From Faecalibacterium sp. I4-1-79 (GTDB lineage: Bacteria; Bacillota; Clostridia; Oscillospirales; Ruminococcaceae): a DNA stretch of 64,000 nt. Of this stretch, positions 34,501 through 41,893 are shown one piece after another; the stretch's first letter is position 1, and each line of letters begins with the position of its first letter. Location: positions 1,364,001 through 1,428,000 of the forward strand of contig NZ_CP094467.1 in NCBI RefSeq assembly GCF_023347235.1, read 5' to 3'. The notes beneath the pieces were generated by a model. That model saw nothing but the letters and a program-made list of their open reading frames with translations, was not told where the DNA came from and searched no databases. Position numbers and translations under genes: made by a program.

Positions 34501-34682
34501 AACAGCAGATTGCCAAACTCGACCATTGGACGGACAAGCAGGAAACTAAGGCGATTGTGGATAACCTGATTCGCAATACCCTTTGGCAAGAACTTCCCAA
34601 TAGCTATGATGTAAGCGATATCCAGACCTACCAGAAGAAAATCTACGAGTATGTATATATGCGCTACCCGGAAGTAGCATAA
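31545..34682 (+). CDS. hsdR: Type I restriction-modification system, endonuclease/translocase subunit HsdR
   Basis: 1045 residues; start ATG 31545 behind GAGGTGAT. The N-terminal PD-(D/E)xK nuclease is at about 120-170: VIDFKNPENN, then GIPLLFIELKKPT (Glu-x-Lys near 162-164). The SF2 translocase follows: HTQGSGKSYSM near 297, LILSDEAHRSQYG near 402, GFTGTPLL near 425 and the motif VI region QTIARANRVSEGK near 672. The C-terminal helical domain binds the methylase core. It translocates DNA with ATP and cleaves unmodified DNA at distance. GC-rich like hsdM. The operon ends at the hairpin at 34689. Confidence 0.95.
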   Translation: MSREYSENVLVQNSAGNLLQNVLGWEVVMAYNSEKLGPDGTLGRTSYGEVLLTRYFRQALLRLNPWLTPNQLDEVQKKFTAHVSTASMMQINEEKYFLLRDGIPVTVKRPDGRTETRSAAVIDFKNPENNHFLAVKEMKIHSQLYRCRTDIVGFVNGIPLLFIELKKPTVDVQNAYIDNYRNYLDTIPQLFYYNAFLMLSNGLEAKVGTLGSKYEFFHEWKRLKESDAGRVELETMLRGICEKKTFLDLLENFILYDHSGGRTTKILARNHQYLGVNEAVSAYENRKLKDGRLGVFWHTQGSGKSYSMVFLAQKIRRKFAGSPTIVVLTDRDELNRQISDTFENCGLLGKTKASQFIASSGTDLVKKLRGNPSFVFTLIQKFNLPKEPPIYPDHDILILSDEAHRSQYGIFADNMMHLLPTASRIGFTGTPLLADDHITERTFGGYLSVYDFKRAVEDGATVPLYYENRADKIAQLDKPEITGRILDAIEAADLDPSQEEKLEREFAKEIHILTADERLRSIAKDFVEHYSDLWTSGKAMFVCLNKVTCVRMYNYVQEYWRAKIRELEARQGTVTQQEAQELARKLAWMKETEMAVVISQEQNEVQTFKKWGLDILPHRAKMEKRELDKEFKDSKNPFRVVFVCAMWLTGFDVKCLSCLYLDKPLKAHTLMQTIARANRVSEGKSNGLIVDYIGIVKALRKALADYTVSKNSPAGIDPTVDKTELIQRIRTVIGKTDGFLAEHGFRLQELVDAQDFEKMSLVQDAVNAMCETLETKKTFQTYASELSRLFRYADRDDVDDVVRARKNAILAIYEGLQQKRKHADNTDLMVQINGIVNEYIHVEKPDQEAVPSQQFDISKIDFDLLSREFAHTRRKNLLLRDLDELVNQQLAKMLFANPQRIDYYDRYQEIIDAYNAEQNRATIEKTFMDLMELASSLDTEQQRYVREGFSSDEELSVYDLLFSENLTKQEIETIKKVSVDLLTKIKQQIAKLDHWTDKQETKAIVDNLIRNTLWQELPNSYDVSDIQTYQKKIYEYVYMRYPEVA

Positions 34683-34688
34683 CGCAAA

Positions 34689-34736
34689 AATCACCCCAGA
34701 GAGAACGCACAAGAGGCTATTCTCTCTGGGGTGATT
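34689..34736. terminator. Hairpin between hsdR and the rumA remnant
   Basis: AATCACCCCAGAGAGAA (34689-34705) pairs perfectly with TTCTCTCTGGGGTGATT (34720-34736). The U-run is on the minus strand (TTTTTG after the stem), so it ends minus-strand transcription and probably also blocks hsdR read-through. Confidence 0.75.
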
Positions 34737-34741
34737 GCGTA

Positions 34742-35056
34742 TCAAATCATCTGAAAATGCTTCAGTGCTTCCACAATCGCATCCTCTTTTTCCTTCGGAC
34801 ACTGGGGCTGCTTCGCATTTTCGTTTTTTGCTTTATGGTAATTCTCACGCTCGATGATGCCGTACTTCTGCTTCACCTGTGCGATATAGAGATTGGACAC
34901 CTTCAACTGATGGTGTTCCCACACATAATCCCGAATCTGATCGTAAGTCGCCTTGCTCTCCGCAGCAGTCACATCCAGTTCATCCATGCTGACGTCCACT
35001 TCGATGTGCCGCTCGACATGGATTTTGGTCAAAAGGAGAACCACTTCCACATGTGT
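34742..35056 (-). pseudogene. rumA: Remnant 3' end of 23S rRNA (uracil-C5)-methyltransferase gene
   Basis: Reading minus from 35056: THVEVVLLLTKIHVERH, then VDVSMDELDVTAAESKATYD, then LKVSNLYIAQVKQKYGIIERENY and a C-terminal EDAIVEALKHFQMI. This is the last strand of an RlmD/RumA methylase (D-THVE-VVLL) plus the helical tail found on clostridial copies. The catalytic core and SAM domain are missing. The upstream residues of the open frame (to 35209) are recombinase DNA in another frame. ICEs with serine recombinases are known to insert into the 3' part of rum genes, so this is the chromosomal or carried flank at the left end of the ICE. Confidence 0.7.
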
Positions 35057-36794
35057 CGTCGCTAGAATCGGAACACATGGATTCAGCCTCGTTAGAAGCA
35101 TGGGAACACAAAACAGCAGGGGAGTGGTTCTCCTTGCTATTCTTGCGAAGCGGCTTGAAATTCTTGCCGTCCACGCTGTTCTTGAACCCGGTCTTGTAGA
35201 CAAAGACAATCATGTAGGGGTCTTTGTTCCCATCACTATCATAACCGCCCACGATTACTTTTTCAACTATACTTTCAAAAATATGTCGGTCAAAGGTGTC
35301 CAGAACCTCATTCTGTTCAAGTGTCTGTCGGAACATGGCGACACGCTTGCGCATGGTAGTTTCGGTTTCGGCTGCATCTTGCAGGCTTTCACACTCTTTC
35401 TGCAACTGCTTAATCTGGCTGGACAGGTCTAAATACTTTCGGTCGTAGGTCTCCTTGTCAATGGTATCTTCAAGACGCATATCAACCAGCTTGTTTTTCT
35501 TGACTTCCAGAGCGTGAATGTCCTTTTCAGCTTTTGCAAGACGCTTGCCCGCGTTGCTTTCGGAAAGGGCTTCTTCCGTCCGTTTCATAAACTCGTCCAG
35601 AACATCCTTGTTGTTCTGGCACAAGAGGCGATAGGATTCTACAAAAGCCCGTTCAATCGTTCTTTCGTCAACACCCTTGCTCTCCGGGCAGAACTTTTTT
35701 CCTTTTTTGGTGGAAACGACACATTGCCAGATTGCTTTATTATATTGTGAACTGCTATGCCAACTCCTCCTTGTCAGGGTGCCACCACAGAAACCACATT
35801 CTATCATGCAGCTAAAAGCGTATTTCCGGCTGAACTTTTCACGTTTGCCGTCTACATTAAGGCTGCGGGGCTTTGCACGCCGCCGCAAAATTTCTTGGGC
35901 GGCTTCAAAGACTTCTTCCGAAATAATGGGCTCGTGGTGCTCACGAATATAAAATTGATCTTCCTCGCCGAAGTTGTACAGACGCCGTTTTGAAATAGGG
36001 TCAACGGTGAATGTCTTTCCTAACAAAATGTCGCCTTTGTATTTTTCGTTTTTGATAATGCCGATTACGGTACTGTCCGCCCATTTGGGACTGCCGCGTT
36101 TGGTTTTATAACCTAAGTTTTCAAGTTCTTTGGCAATAACCGAACCACCGGCACCCTCCGTGTATCGCTGAAAAATGTAACGGACAACAGCCGCTTCTTC
36201 TTCGTTGACGGTGAGGGTTTTGTCCTCTGGATTGTAGTCATAGCCTAAACAGCCCTGAAAACCGACCAGCTCACCGCGCTGCATTTTCATCTTCAAGCCC
36301 TTTTTGACATTCGCAGAAATATTTTCGACTTCCTGCTGTGCAACAGAACTTAAAATCACAAGGAGCAGTTCGCCGTCCATAGTAAGGGTGTTGATGTTTT
36401 CTTCTTCAAAAAACACAGCCACACCTTTATCTTTGAGCATCCGAACATATTTCAGAGTGTCAAGCGTGTTTCGTGCAAACCGCGAAATGGATTTGGTAAT
36501 CACCATGTCCACGTCACCGTTCATACAGTCGTTGATTAACCGCTGGAAATCCTCGCGCTTTTTCACCTGCGTACCTGTGATAGCTTCATCAGCATAGATG
36601 CCTGCCAAAGACCATTCCGGCTTACTTTTTATAAGTTCGGTATAGTATTCGACCTGCGACTTGTAGCTGTTCAGCTGATCTTCGGTATCGGTGCTGACAC
36701 GACAATAGGCGGCTACGCGCAGCCTTTTTTCAAAGTTTGTGCGCGCTCGTGGAGAGAGCGTGTTTCGCGCTTTAATGACTTCAACATCTTTCAT
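34980..36794 (-). CDS. Large serine recombinase (ICE integrase/excisionase)
   Basis: 604 residues. The start is ATG 36794 with AAGGAGG upstream; the frame is open to 36863. The resolvase domain has VAAYCRVSTD (Ser near 34) and SISRFARNTLDTLKYVRML. The recombinase domain follows (LGYDYNPEDKTLTVNEEEA), then a zinc ribbon (CGFCGGTLTRR and a later Cys pair) and a long coiled coil near 440-510 that is typical of large serine integrases. The last 35 residues, from CSHASNEAESMCSD, run into rumA sequence in another frame. The DNA at this junction (35040-35060) contains the crossover. It catalyses integration and excision without host factors. Close relatives in clostridial ICEs have the same tail sequence. 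Confidence 0.9.
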   Translation of the reverse strand: MKDVEVIKARNTLSPRARTNFEKRLRVAAYCRVSTDTEDQLNSYKSQVEYYTELIKSKPEWSLAGIYADEAITGTQVKKREDFQRLINDCMNGDVDMVITKSISRFARNTLDTLKYVRMLKDKGVAVFFEEENINTLTMDGELLLVILSSVAQQEVENISANVKKGLKMKMQRGELVGFQGCLGYDYNPEDKTLTVNEEEAAVVRYIFQRYTEGAGGSVIAKELENLGYKTKRGSPKWADSTVIGIIKNEKYKGDILLGKTFTVDPISKRRLYNFGEEDQFYIREHHEPIISEEVFEAAQEILRRRAKPRSLNVDGKREKFSRKYAFSCMIECGFCGGTLTRRSWHSSSQYNKAIWQCVVSTKKGKKFCPESKGVDERTIERAFVESYRLLCQNNKDVLDEFMKRTEEALSESNAGKRLAKAEKDIHALEVKKNKLVDMRLEDTIDKETYDRKYLDLSSQIKQLQKECESLQDAAETETTMRKRVAMFRQTLEQNEVLDTFDRHIFESIVEKVIVGGYDSDGNKDPYMIVFVYKTGFKNSVDGKNFKPLRKNSKENHSPAVLCSHASNEAESMCSDSSDDTCGSGSPFDQNPCRAAHRSGRQHG

Positions 36795-36859
36795 GCTTGA
36801 CCTCCTTGTTGAATGTGTTCCTTTCATTGCGTTAATCATAACGCCAATGCAACACAAAA

Positions 36860-37009
36860 TCAAGAGGATAGTTCGGAAACCACACGATAATCTTTCATTA
36901 AGCGCTGCTTGATAAGGGAATACTCTCTATCGGTTATGAGCTTTCTTTCTAACAGCTGCTTCAAAAAAGCAAGCTGAATGCTATAACGTATCAAATTTTG
37001 TTCTTTCAA
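36860..37009 (-). CDS. Small conserved ICE protein upstream of the recombinase (SHOCT-like)
   Basis: 49 residues: helical, starting LKEQNLIRYSIQLAFLKQLL and ending with LITDREYSLIKQRLMKDYRV. The TTG start at 37009 is chosen because AAAGGGGG lies just upstream; the longer frame to 37096 lacks a site. Short proteins of the form 'two helices with LITxxEY' commonly sit before the recombinase of Tn1549-like ICEs. They resemble SHOCT domains, but the function is not known. It is 65 bp upstream of the recombinase in the same direction. Confidence 0.6.
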   Translation of the reverse strand: MKEQNLIRYSIQLAFLKQLLERKLITDREYSLIKQRLMKDYRVVSELSS

Positions 37010-37155
37010 AAATATCCCCCTTTCACAAAATAAAAAATGAGCCAACGGACGGCTGCTGGCAGCAACCCACGGGAATCTCACCCCTGCATTCCTCATGCAG
37101 CCCTACTCATTGCCTGCGACGCTCTGAACGCTCGGACCTTGACGGTAAGGGAGTA

Positions 37156-37311
37156 TCAGCCTGTCTGTATGTCATGGCCCGCAAGCAGCCGCGCTTGCAT
37201 TGCGGCGGGGTGGTGATCGCTCCACTTTTCAAAGAAAAGCATCGTGGCGCACCCGCCGTCCGGCTCGATACAGACAGCAACGTATCCGTTTGCCCTATAA
37301 TGCACCGCCAT
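37156..37311 (-). CDS. Possible small protein (51 residues)
   Basis: The minus frame from ATG 37311 to TGA 37156 begins MAVHYRANGYVAVCIEPDGG and continues with CATMLFFEKWSDHHPAAMQA. It looks like a folded protein (two strands and a helix), and I recall similar text in related elements. The ribosome site is weak (AGGA, 2 bases away), so it may start further upstream or be a relic. It lies between the HTH gene and the recombinase; nothing else is seen in 37010-37360. Confidence 0.35.
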   Translation of the reverse strand: MAVHYRANGYVAVCIEPDGGCATMLFFEKWSDHHPAAMQARLLAGHDIQTG

Positions 37312-37360
37312 TATCCTGCGAGCATGTTTTTCAAGGTGCAGTCCCGAAACGTGGAAAGGG

Positions 37361-37606
37361 TCAGACCGTTTCGGCTTTGGTTACAATAGAAGAAATCAGT
37401 TTGATTTCCAGATGGCGTTTCATGTACTCGTCTATGCACACATGAGGCTGACCGTGCTTGTCATAGAGAATGCCTGTACAGAGCTTGTTGATATAACCTC
37501 TGTAATGTCGCAAAACCTGTTCAACTGCATCGGTGTCCCCAGCGCAGGCAGAACGAATCACCGAGAGCGGCAAAAAATCTCTGCTCGTGTGTTCATAGGA
37601 GTTCAT
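37361..37606 (-). CDS. Helix-turn-helix regulator of the ICE (HTH_16-like)
   Basis: 81 residues: SYEHTSRDFLPLSVIRSACA, then GDTDAVEQVLRHYRGYINKL, CIDEYMKRHLEIKLISSIV. This 'GD..A...VL..Y..YI..L' pattern is the small helix-turn-helix protein that follows the sigma factor in Tn916 and Tn1549-like elements and resembles region 2 of sigma factors. It is six bases downstream of the sigma gene and so is co-translated. Together they probably regulate excision or transfer. The role is known only by analogy. Confidence 0.75.
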   Translation of the reverse strand: MNSYEHTSRDFLPLSVIRSACAGDTDAVEQVLRHYRGYINKLCTGILYDKHGQPHVCIDEYMKRHLEIKLISSIVTKAETV

Positions 37607-37612
37607 TTACGC

Positions 37613-38044
37613 CTAACCTCCCTCCGGCAAGTGCGCCTTTAGCTTTTTTTGCAGCTCGTTCAGCGTTTTTGTCCGGTGGCGCTGTACAGCACTCCGGGAC
37701 ATTCCCATGAGGTCGCCAATCTCGCCATCGCCCAGTTCCAGAACACAAAACAGAATCAGAATGCTTTGTTCTTGCTTCGGCAGGGCGGCAAACGCATTGG
37801 CAACAAGTTCATTGTCGATGTGCAGATCACAGCCGTAGGACGAAAATACAAATTCTTCACTTGGATAATAGTCTACACTCGTGAGCTGCCCCAGTTCTTC
37901 CAACGAAAGAACGCTGAATGACTTTTCACGGTCGAGCAGGCGTTTTTTGTTTCGGTGATAGTTCCGGGCCTCATTTCGCAGCACCGCTTTGCAGAACGCA
38001 TCGAATCGGTACTGTTCGCCATCGTTGCGAGGGATAGCTTCCAT
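37613..38044 (-). CDS. Sigma-70-family regulator of the ICE
   Basis: 143 residues; start ATG 38044 behind AAGGGGGTGAG. The N-terminal half (RFDAFCKAVLRNEARNYHRNKKR) is typical of Tn916 Orf7-like factors. Region 4 is at about 95-140: ANAFAALPKQEQSILILFCVL then GDGEIGDLMGMSRSAVQRHR as helix-turn-helix. There is no full region 2, so it may work with the next small protein. In Tn916-type elements this pair links conjugation genes to xis/int control. The upstream leader (38045-38540) contains a small frame, hairpins and a two-component-controlled promoter. Confidence 0.82.
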   Translation of the reverse strand: MEAIPRNDGEQYRFDAFCKAVLRNEARNYHRNKKRLLDREKSFSVLSLEELGQLTSVDYYPSEEFVFSSYGCDLHIDNELVANAFAALPKQEQSILILFCVLELGDGEIGDLMGMSRSAVQRHRTKTLNELQKKLKAHLPEGG

Positions 38045-38246
38045 CTTCTCACCCCCTTTCCGTGGGGATGTCGGGTGGATTTTTCCCTTTCCGCTAATAT
38101 GACACCTGAAACACCCGATTCTGCCCGCTTTTTTGAAAATTTCCAAAAATATTTTTGAAACAGGCAGCTTTTCAGGCGGCAATAGAAAAGCCCAGCAGAC
38201 CGAAAACGGCCAACCGGGCATAATGGCAGCACGAAACGCGCAGTAT

Positions 38247-38348
38247 CTACATCGTATAGTACATAGTAAAAGCCCTGCTGACCCTGTGCGGGAGCAAGGC
38301 TTTTTTTGACAGTTCAAAGCTAGGCGTTCGATAGAATATCAGGCGCAT
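38247..38348 (-). CDS. Candidate 33-residue peptide in the sigma leader
   Basis: Minus frame from ATG 38348 to TAG 38247: begins MRLIFYRTPSFELSKKALLP and ends RAFTMYYTM. A full AGGAGG lies eight bases upstream, which is the main argument for translation. It is basic, without a signal peptide. A weak hairpin with a U-run (38271-38312) lies inside the frame, so it could be a leader peptide controlling read-through into the sigma gene. There is no family assignment. Confidence 0.35.
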   Translation of the reverse strand: MRLIFYRTPSFELSKKALLPHRVSRAFTMYYTM

Positions 38349-38400
38349 GGCGGCATCCTCCTAGTGGCCGCCATACGGACGATGAAACGCTTTGATAAGC

Positions 38401-38443
38401 AAAAAGAACCGGCGGCCTTGATTTTCTCAAACACCGCCGGTTC
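38401..38443 (-). terminator. Minus-strand terminator in the sigma leader
   Basis: GAACCGGCGG and CCGCCGGTTC (38406-38415 with 38434-38443) pair. On the minus strand the stem is followed by TTTTTGC. It lies about 95-130 nt after the promoter at 38540 and would end a short transcript or act as an attenuator. Confidence 0.7.
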
Positions 38444-38539
38444 AAAATGGGCGCGCGGATATGTCTGCTATACGACGGCTTTTTTTCTTTTGCCGTCGTG
38501 CGGCAGCTTGCTAACAGGCTATTTCTCTTTATGAGGATT

Positions 38540-38629
38540 ATTATAAAATCCAAATGTTACACAAATGTCCGAGGTGCCTTTGATTTCGACAGAAAAACAG
38601 GCTGAATTGTTACAAAGCTCGGACATTTC
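38540..38629 (-). promoter_or_regulatory. Two-component-regulated promoter pointing at the ICE regulators
   Basis: The minus -10 TATAAT (38540-38545) is followed upstream, after 6 bp, by a box with TGTTACA and TGTCCG (38552-38571), and a second box TGTTACAAAGCTCGG with ACATTTC (38608-38629). The same boxes, with the same 6-bp gap to the -10, precede the ABC and two-component genes. This is the fourth copy and drives no ABC gene. Confidence 0.6.
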
Positions 38630-38651
38630 AAAAATTTTTTGAGAAATGGCG

Positions 38652-38681
38652 AAAAAAGCGGGGCAGCACACGCCGCCCCGC
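38652..38681 (-). terminator. Terminator of the ABC operon
   Basis: GCGGGGC (38658-38664) pairs with GCCCCGC (38675-38681); on the minus strand it is followed by TTTTTTCG. It lies 14 bp after the permease stop. Confidence 0.8.
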
Positions 38682-38694
38682 CGATCCCATACGG

Positions 38695-41073
38695 TTATTC
38701 CATCGCCCGCATTTGTTCAATCAGGGATTGCTTTTTCTGTCTGCGGATTGTCCATACAGACAAGATCAGTTCCATTCCGAACAATACCAGAATGAACAGT
38801 CCCATTTCCAAAACCGGGAATTTGTAAGGCACTACATTTCCGGCAAAAGCTCCTATACTCATTTTTCTGCAAGCAAAGATGGAAGCCGGAAGCCCAACGA
38901 TCAGCGTCGCCAATGTTGCAAAGAGCGCATAGAACAGCCCCTCACAGATGTTCATTTTACATAGCTGTTTTTGTGTTAGGCCGATAGAACGCAGAATACT
39001 GTTTTCCTGCTTTCGGGCTATCTGGTTAGAGAGTGTCGTATTGATAAGGTTGATAACGCCAAAGAGAAATACCAACCATGAAAGTATCTCCATACTGCCA
39101 AACGCAAAAGAATTTGTCATTTCTTCATATTCAATCACTGTATTGATTTCATCTAAGGCAATATTACTATGGCTGGCAACAATATTTTTCAATTCAGCTC
39201 CCACATAGTCCGTTTTTTTAGCGTCATTTACAATGCTCCATGAATAGTCAAAAGAGGTGATTTCCGGGTGCAGTTCGTGGAACAACGCTTCTGGTGCAAA
39301 AAGAGTTGCCCCATCTAAGTGCATCCTGCCATGTCCTGAATATACCTTTGCAGGAGCGTATAACCCCGATATGGTAACAGAAACGGATGGCTGTTCTTCT
39401 CCCAAAGAAATCTCAACCGTTGAACCAACACCCATATCCTCATTCTGCTTTAGCACATTATAGTCAATTACAATACTACGGGAATCTGTTGGCATGGTTC
39501 CCTCTGTCAGAGCCGCTTCAACTGCCGCATAATTCTGGTCGGTCAGCATATCGCACATACCACCAGCTTGATGAATCTCTGTTTTATAAGTTGCATGGAG
39601 AGATTGCCTGCTTGGAATTATATCTGTAACGCCATCAATAGATAAGATTTTCTGCTTTAATTCCTCATTCAATGGATTTCCCGCTGCCATAACCTTTTCT
39701 TCTGTCATTTCAGAATCCAAATAAATTTTATAGTCGCCGTCTGGGAAAAACTGTCTTGCAAGCGCCTCTGGTGAGCGCAGCAAAACAATGGAGGATACCA
39801 CAAGCAGGATAATTCCGCCCAAACTCAATGAGGCTACAATAGCAACGGTCTTTTTTCGGTCACGCCTAAAATTTGCAATTCCCATTGAAACAGGATTGAG
39901 CTTGATATTCTTTTTCCGGCTGCGGATGTCCTTTTGCGCCGGGGTAAAACGGACGGCTTCAATGGGGGAAATCCCTGCCGCAATTTTCACCGGCTTACGG
40001 ATGGAAACAGATATCATGATCCAACTGCTTATAAGCGTTAAAATAACCGTTGCCACATAGGAAACAGCGTTAAAACCCTTGGAAAACAGGAGGAAACCGC
40101 CGCATACGCCCAGCACTGTGCCAATCAGAATCCCGATACTGCCGAGTTTGCGTCCCTCGTTCTTTACAATCCGCTTGATTTGCTTTGGTGTCGCACCAAT
40201 CGTCCGAAGCTGCCCGTAGCTTTGGATTTTGTCATTGATGGAGATACGGAAGATACTCTGGATCACAATATAGCCGCCAATCAGAACAAGGGCAATCACA
40301 CCTGCCATCAGTGCAAAATCAAAGGATTTAGAAGCATAGGCAAAATACTTACTGTTCATTTTGGGCATAGGAAGCTGATATTCCTCCGCAATCTCCCTGC
40401 AATAAGAGGTCATCAGTTCTTCGCCCAACTGGTCGCTGTTTTTGAAATGGACATAGGCGCGATAGCCAGTCGGGTCAAACCCTTTCCATTCTGTCAGGGC
40501 AGCGTTGGAAAGAATGATAGCGCAGGTATTCGCTTCTTTTTCATTTACGCTGTCCATAATGCCGGTAACGACATAATCACCATGAAAACTCTCTGTATCT
40601 AAGGTCACAGTGTCCCCAATTTTGGCATTGTTTCCATAGGTGGAAAGAAAGTATTCGCTTACGACAACTTCATTTGCTTTTTCAGGAACCCTCCCCTCTA
40701 ACAACTCCATCTGCGCCTTGGTAATCTCCATCATTTGCGCGTCGCAATACACATAAGACGCATGATAGCCCTGTTCCGAAAGTTCCTCACCCAGCATATA
40801 GTAGCCGCCTACGCGCTCAAACTCCGGCAGTCCTTTCAGGGTTTCAATGTCGTTTTCCTCCACGCCCAGCCAGACCGCCTCATAAGTATCGACAACCTGA
40901 TTGCGTTGCATTTGTGTCAGGGAAGTAGACACAATTCCCGTAAAGCAGATCAGAAACGCCGCCAGTGCAACGGCAATCACCACCATCAGATTCCGGCGCT
41001 TCTCGCTTTGCAAACTTTTCTTTGCCAGCTTCTTTGTAATGGCGCTGGTATCATTCTCAAAAGGCCATGTCAT
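38695..41073 (-). CDS. ABC transporter permease, FtsX-like (large)
   Basis: 792 residues. N-terminal cytosolic start MTWPFENDTSAITKKLAKKS, then a membrane helix (about 28-50), a large extracellular domain (about 50-230), three helices around 240-360 with IKSYGQLRTIGATPKQIKRI-like FtsX signature (here QSYGQLRTIGATPKQIKRI), a second extracellular domain (about 420-660) and three final helices with NSILRSIGLTQKQL. This is the duplicated FtsX layout of MacB/Bce-type permeases. It acts with the adjacent ATPase. Its first 16 residues are nearly identical to those of the second permease, which points to duplication. Likely role: resistance to, or signalling by, antimicrobial peptides. Confidence 0.9.
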   Translation of the reverse strand: MTWPFENDTSAITKKLAKKSLQSEKRRNLMVVIAVALAAFLICFTGIVSTSLTQMQRNQVVDTYEAVWLGVEENDIETLKGLPEFERVGGYYMLGEELSEQGYHASYVYCDAQMMEITKAQMELLEGRVPEKANEVVVSEYFLSTYGNNAKIGDTVTLDTESFHGDYVVTGIMDSVNEKEANTCAIILSNAALTEWKGFDPTGYRAYVHFKNSDQLGEELMTSYCREIAEEYQLPMPKMNSKYFAYASKSFDFALMAGVIALVLIGGYIVIQSIFRISINDKIQSYGQLRTIGATPKQIKRIVKNEGRKLGSIGILIGTVLGVCGGFLLFSKGFNAVSYVATVILTLISSWIMISVSIRKPVKIAAGISPIEAVRFTPAQKDIRSRKKNIKLNPVSMGIANFRRDRKKTVAIVASLSLGGIILLVVSSIVLLRSPEALARQFFPDGDYKIYLDSEMTEEKVMAAGNPLNEELKQKILSIDGVTDIIPSRQSLHATYKTEIHQAGGMCDMLTDQNYAAVEAALTEGTMPTDSRSIVIDYNVLKQNEDMGVGSTVEISLGEEQPSVSVTISGLYAPAKVYSGHGRMHLDGATLFAPEALFHELHPEITSFDYSWSIVNDAKKTDYVGAELKNIVASHSNIALDEINTVIEYEEMTNSFAFGSMEILSWLVFLFGVINLINTTLSNQIARKQENSILRSIGLTQKQLCKMNICEGLFYALFATLATLIVGLPASIFACRKMSIGAFAGNVVPYKFPVLEMGLFILVLFGMELILSVWTIRRQKKQSLIEQMRAME

Positions 41074-41087
41074 AGCCTGCCACCTCC

Positions 41088-41753
41088 TTACTCCACAATC
41101 TTGCCGTCCTCAATGCGGACAATCCGATCTGCAAGGCGGGCAATGTCGTTGTTGTGGGTAATCATCACAACAGTTTGCCGGAACTCTGCACTGGTGCGCT
41201 TGATAAGCCCCAGCACCTCGGCGCTGGTCTTGCTATCAAGGTTGCCGGTTGGCTCGTCGGCCAGAACAATAGCCGGTTTGGTAATCAAGGCGCGGGCGAT
41301 AGCCACACGCTGCTGCTGGCCGCCGGAAAGATTGTTCGGCATATTTTTCAGTTTATCTTCCAGCCCCAGCAGGTGAACGATCTCGTCCAAAAACTTCTGA
41401 TCCACCGTGTCCCCGTCCAGCTCCACCGGCAGGACGATGTTCTCATACACATTCAGGATAGGAACAAGGTTATAGTTCTGGAAGATAAAGCCGATGTTGC
41501 GGCGGCGAAAGATGGTAAGCTGTTCATCGTTCTTCTTTGCCAGTTCTTCGCCCCGGACGATCACGGTTCCGCTGGTGGGAGTGTCCAGCCCGCCCATCAT
41601 GTGAAGCAGGGTGGACTTGCCGCTGCCGGATGTTCCCACAACGGCCACAAACTCGCCGTCCTCCACGGAGAAGTTCACACCGTCAAGGGCGCGGGTAATG
41701 TTCGGCTCTGTGCCGTAATACTTTTTCAGATCAATCGCCTGTAAAACGCTCAT
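41088..41753 (-). CDS. ABC transporter ATP-binding protein (MacB/LolD type)
   Basis: 221 residues; start ATG 41753 after AAAGGAG. Motifs: Walker A GTSGSGKST near 40, Q-loop IFQNYNLVP near 90, signature LSGGQQQRVAIARAL near 140, Walker B AIVLADEPTGNLDS near 160 and H-loop VMITHNN near 198. It belongs to the lipoprotein/antimicrobial-peptide export group that pairs with FtsX-like permeases. It lies 14 bp before the large permease and 140 bp after the second permease, with its own two-component box (41808-41886). One ATPase may serve both permeases. Confidence 0.95.
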   Translation of the reverse strand: MSVLQAIDLKKYYGTEPNITRALDGVNFSVEDGEFVAVVGTSGSGKSTLLHMMGGLDTPTSGTVIVRGEELAKKNDEQLTIFRRRNIGFIFQNYNLVPILNVYENIVLPVELDGDTVDQKFLDEIVHLLGLEDKLKNMPNNLSGGQQQRVAIARALITKPAIVLADEPTGNLDSKTSAEVLGLIKRTSAEFRQTVVMITHNNDIARLADRIVRIEDGKIVE

Positions 41754-41795
41754 ACTCAAAACTCCTTTCAAGGCTTTCTGCCTGTTGATAAGGCT

Positions 41796-41886
41796 ATTGT
41801 AAAACCCAAATGTCCGCGAAATGTTACAGCGGCCAAAAAATTTCATTGAAAATCGGGGGTGAAATGTTACAACGCTCGGACATTTC
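41796..41886 (-). promoter_or_regulatory. Two-component-regulated promoter of the ATPase-permease pair
   Basis: The minus -10 TACAAT (41796-41801), a 6-bp gap, then box AAATGTCCGCGAAATGTTAC (41808 on) and box TGTTACAACGCTCGG-ACATTTC (41865-41886). There is no normal -35, as expected for an activated promoter. Confidence 0.65.
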
Positions 41887-41893
41887 AAAATTA

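Noticed and set aside
34742-35209. A complete 155-residue gene at the rumA remnant.
   Set aside because: The first 51 residues are recombinase DNA in another frame; only 34742-35056 has rumA-type sequence.
37110-37360. Plus-strand frames at 37174-37445.
   Set aside because: They are antisense to the better-looking minus-strand small protein and end in the HTH gene; no ribosome site.
38320-38553. 77-codon minus frame upstream of the sigma gene.
   Set aside because: It starts upstream of the predicted transcription start and crosses two hairpins; unlikely to be translated.
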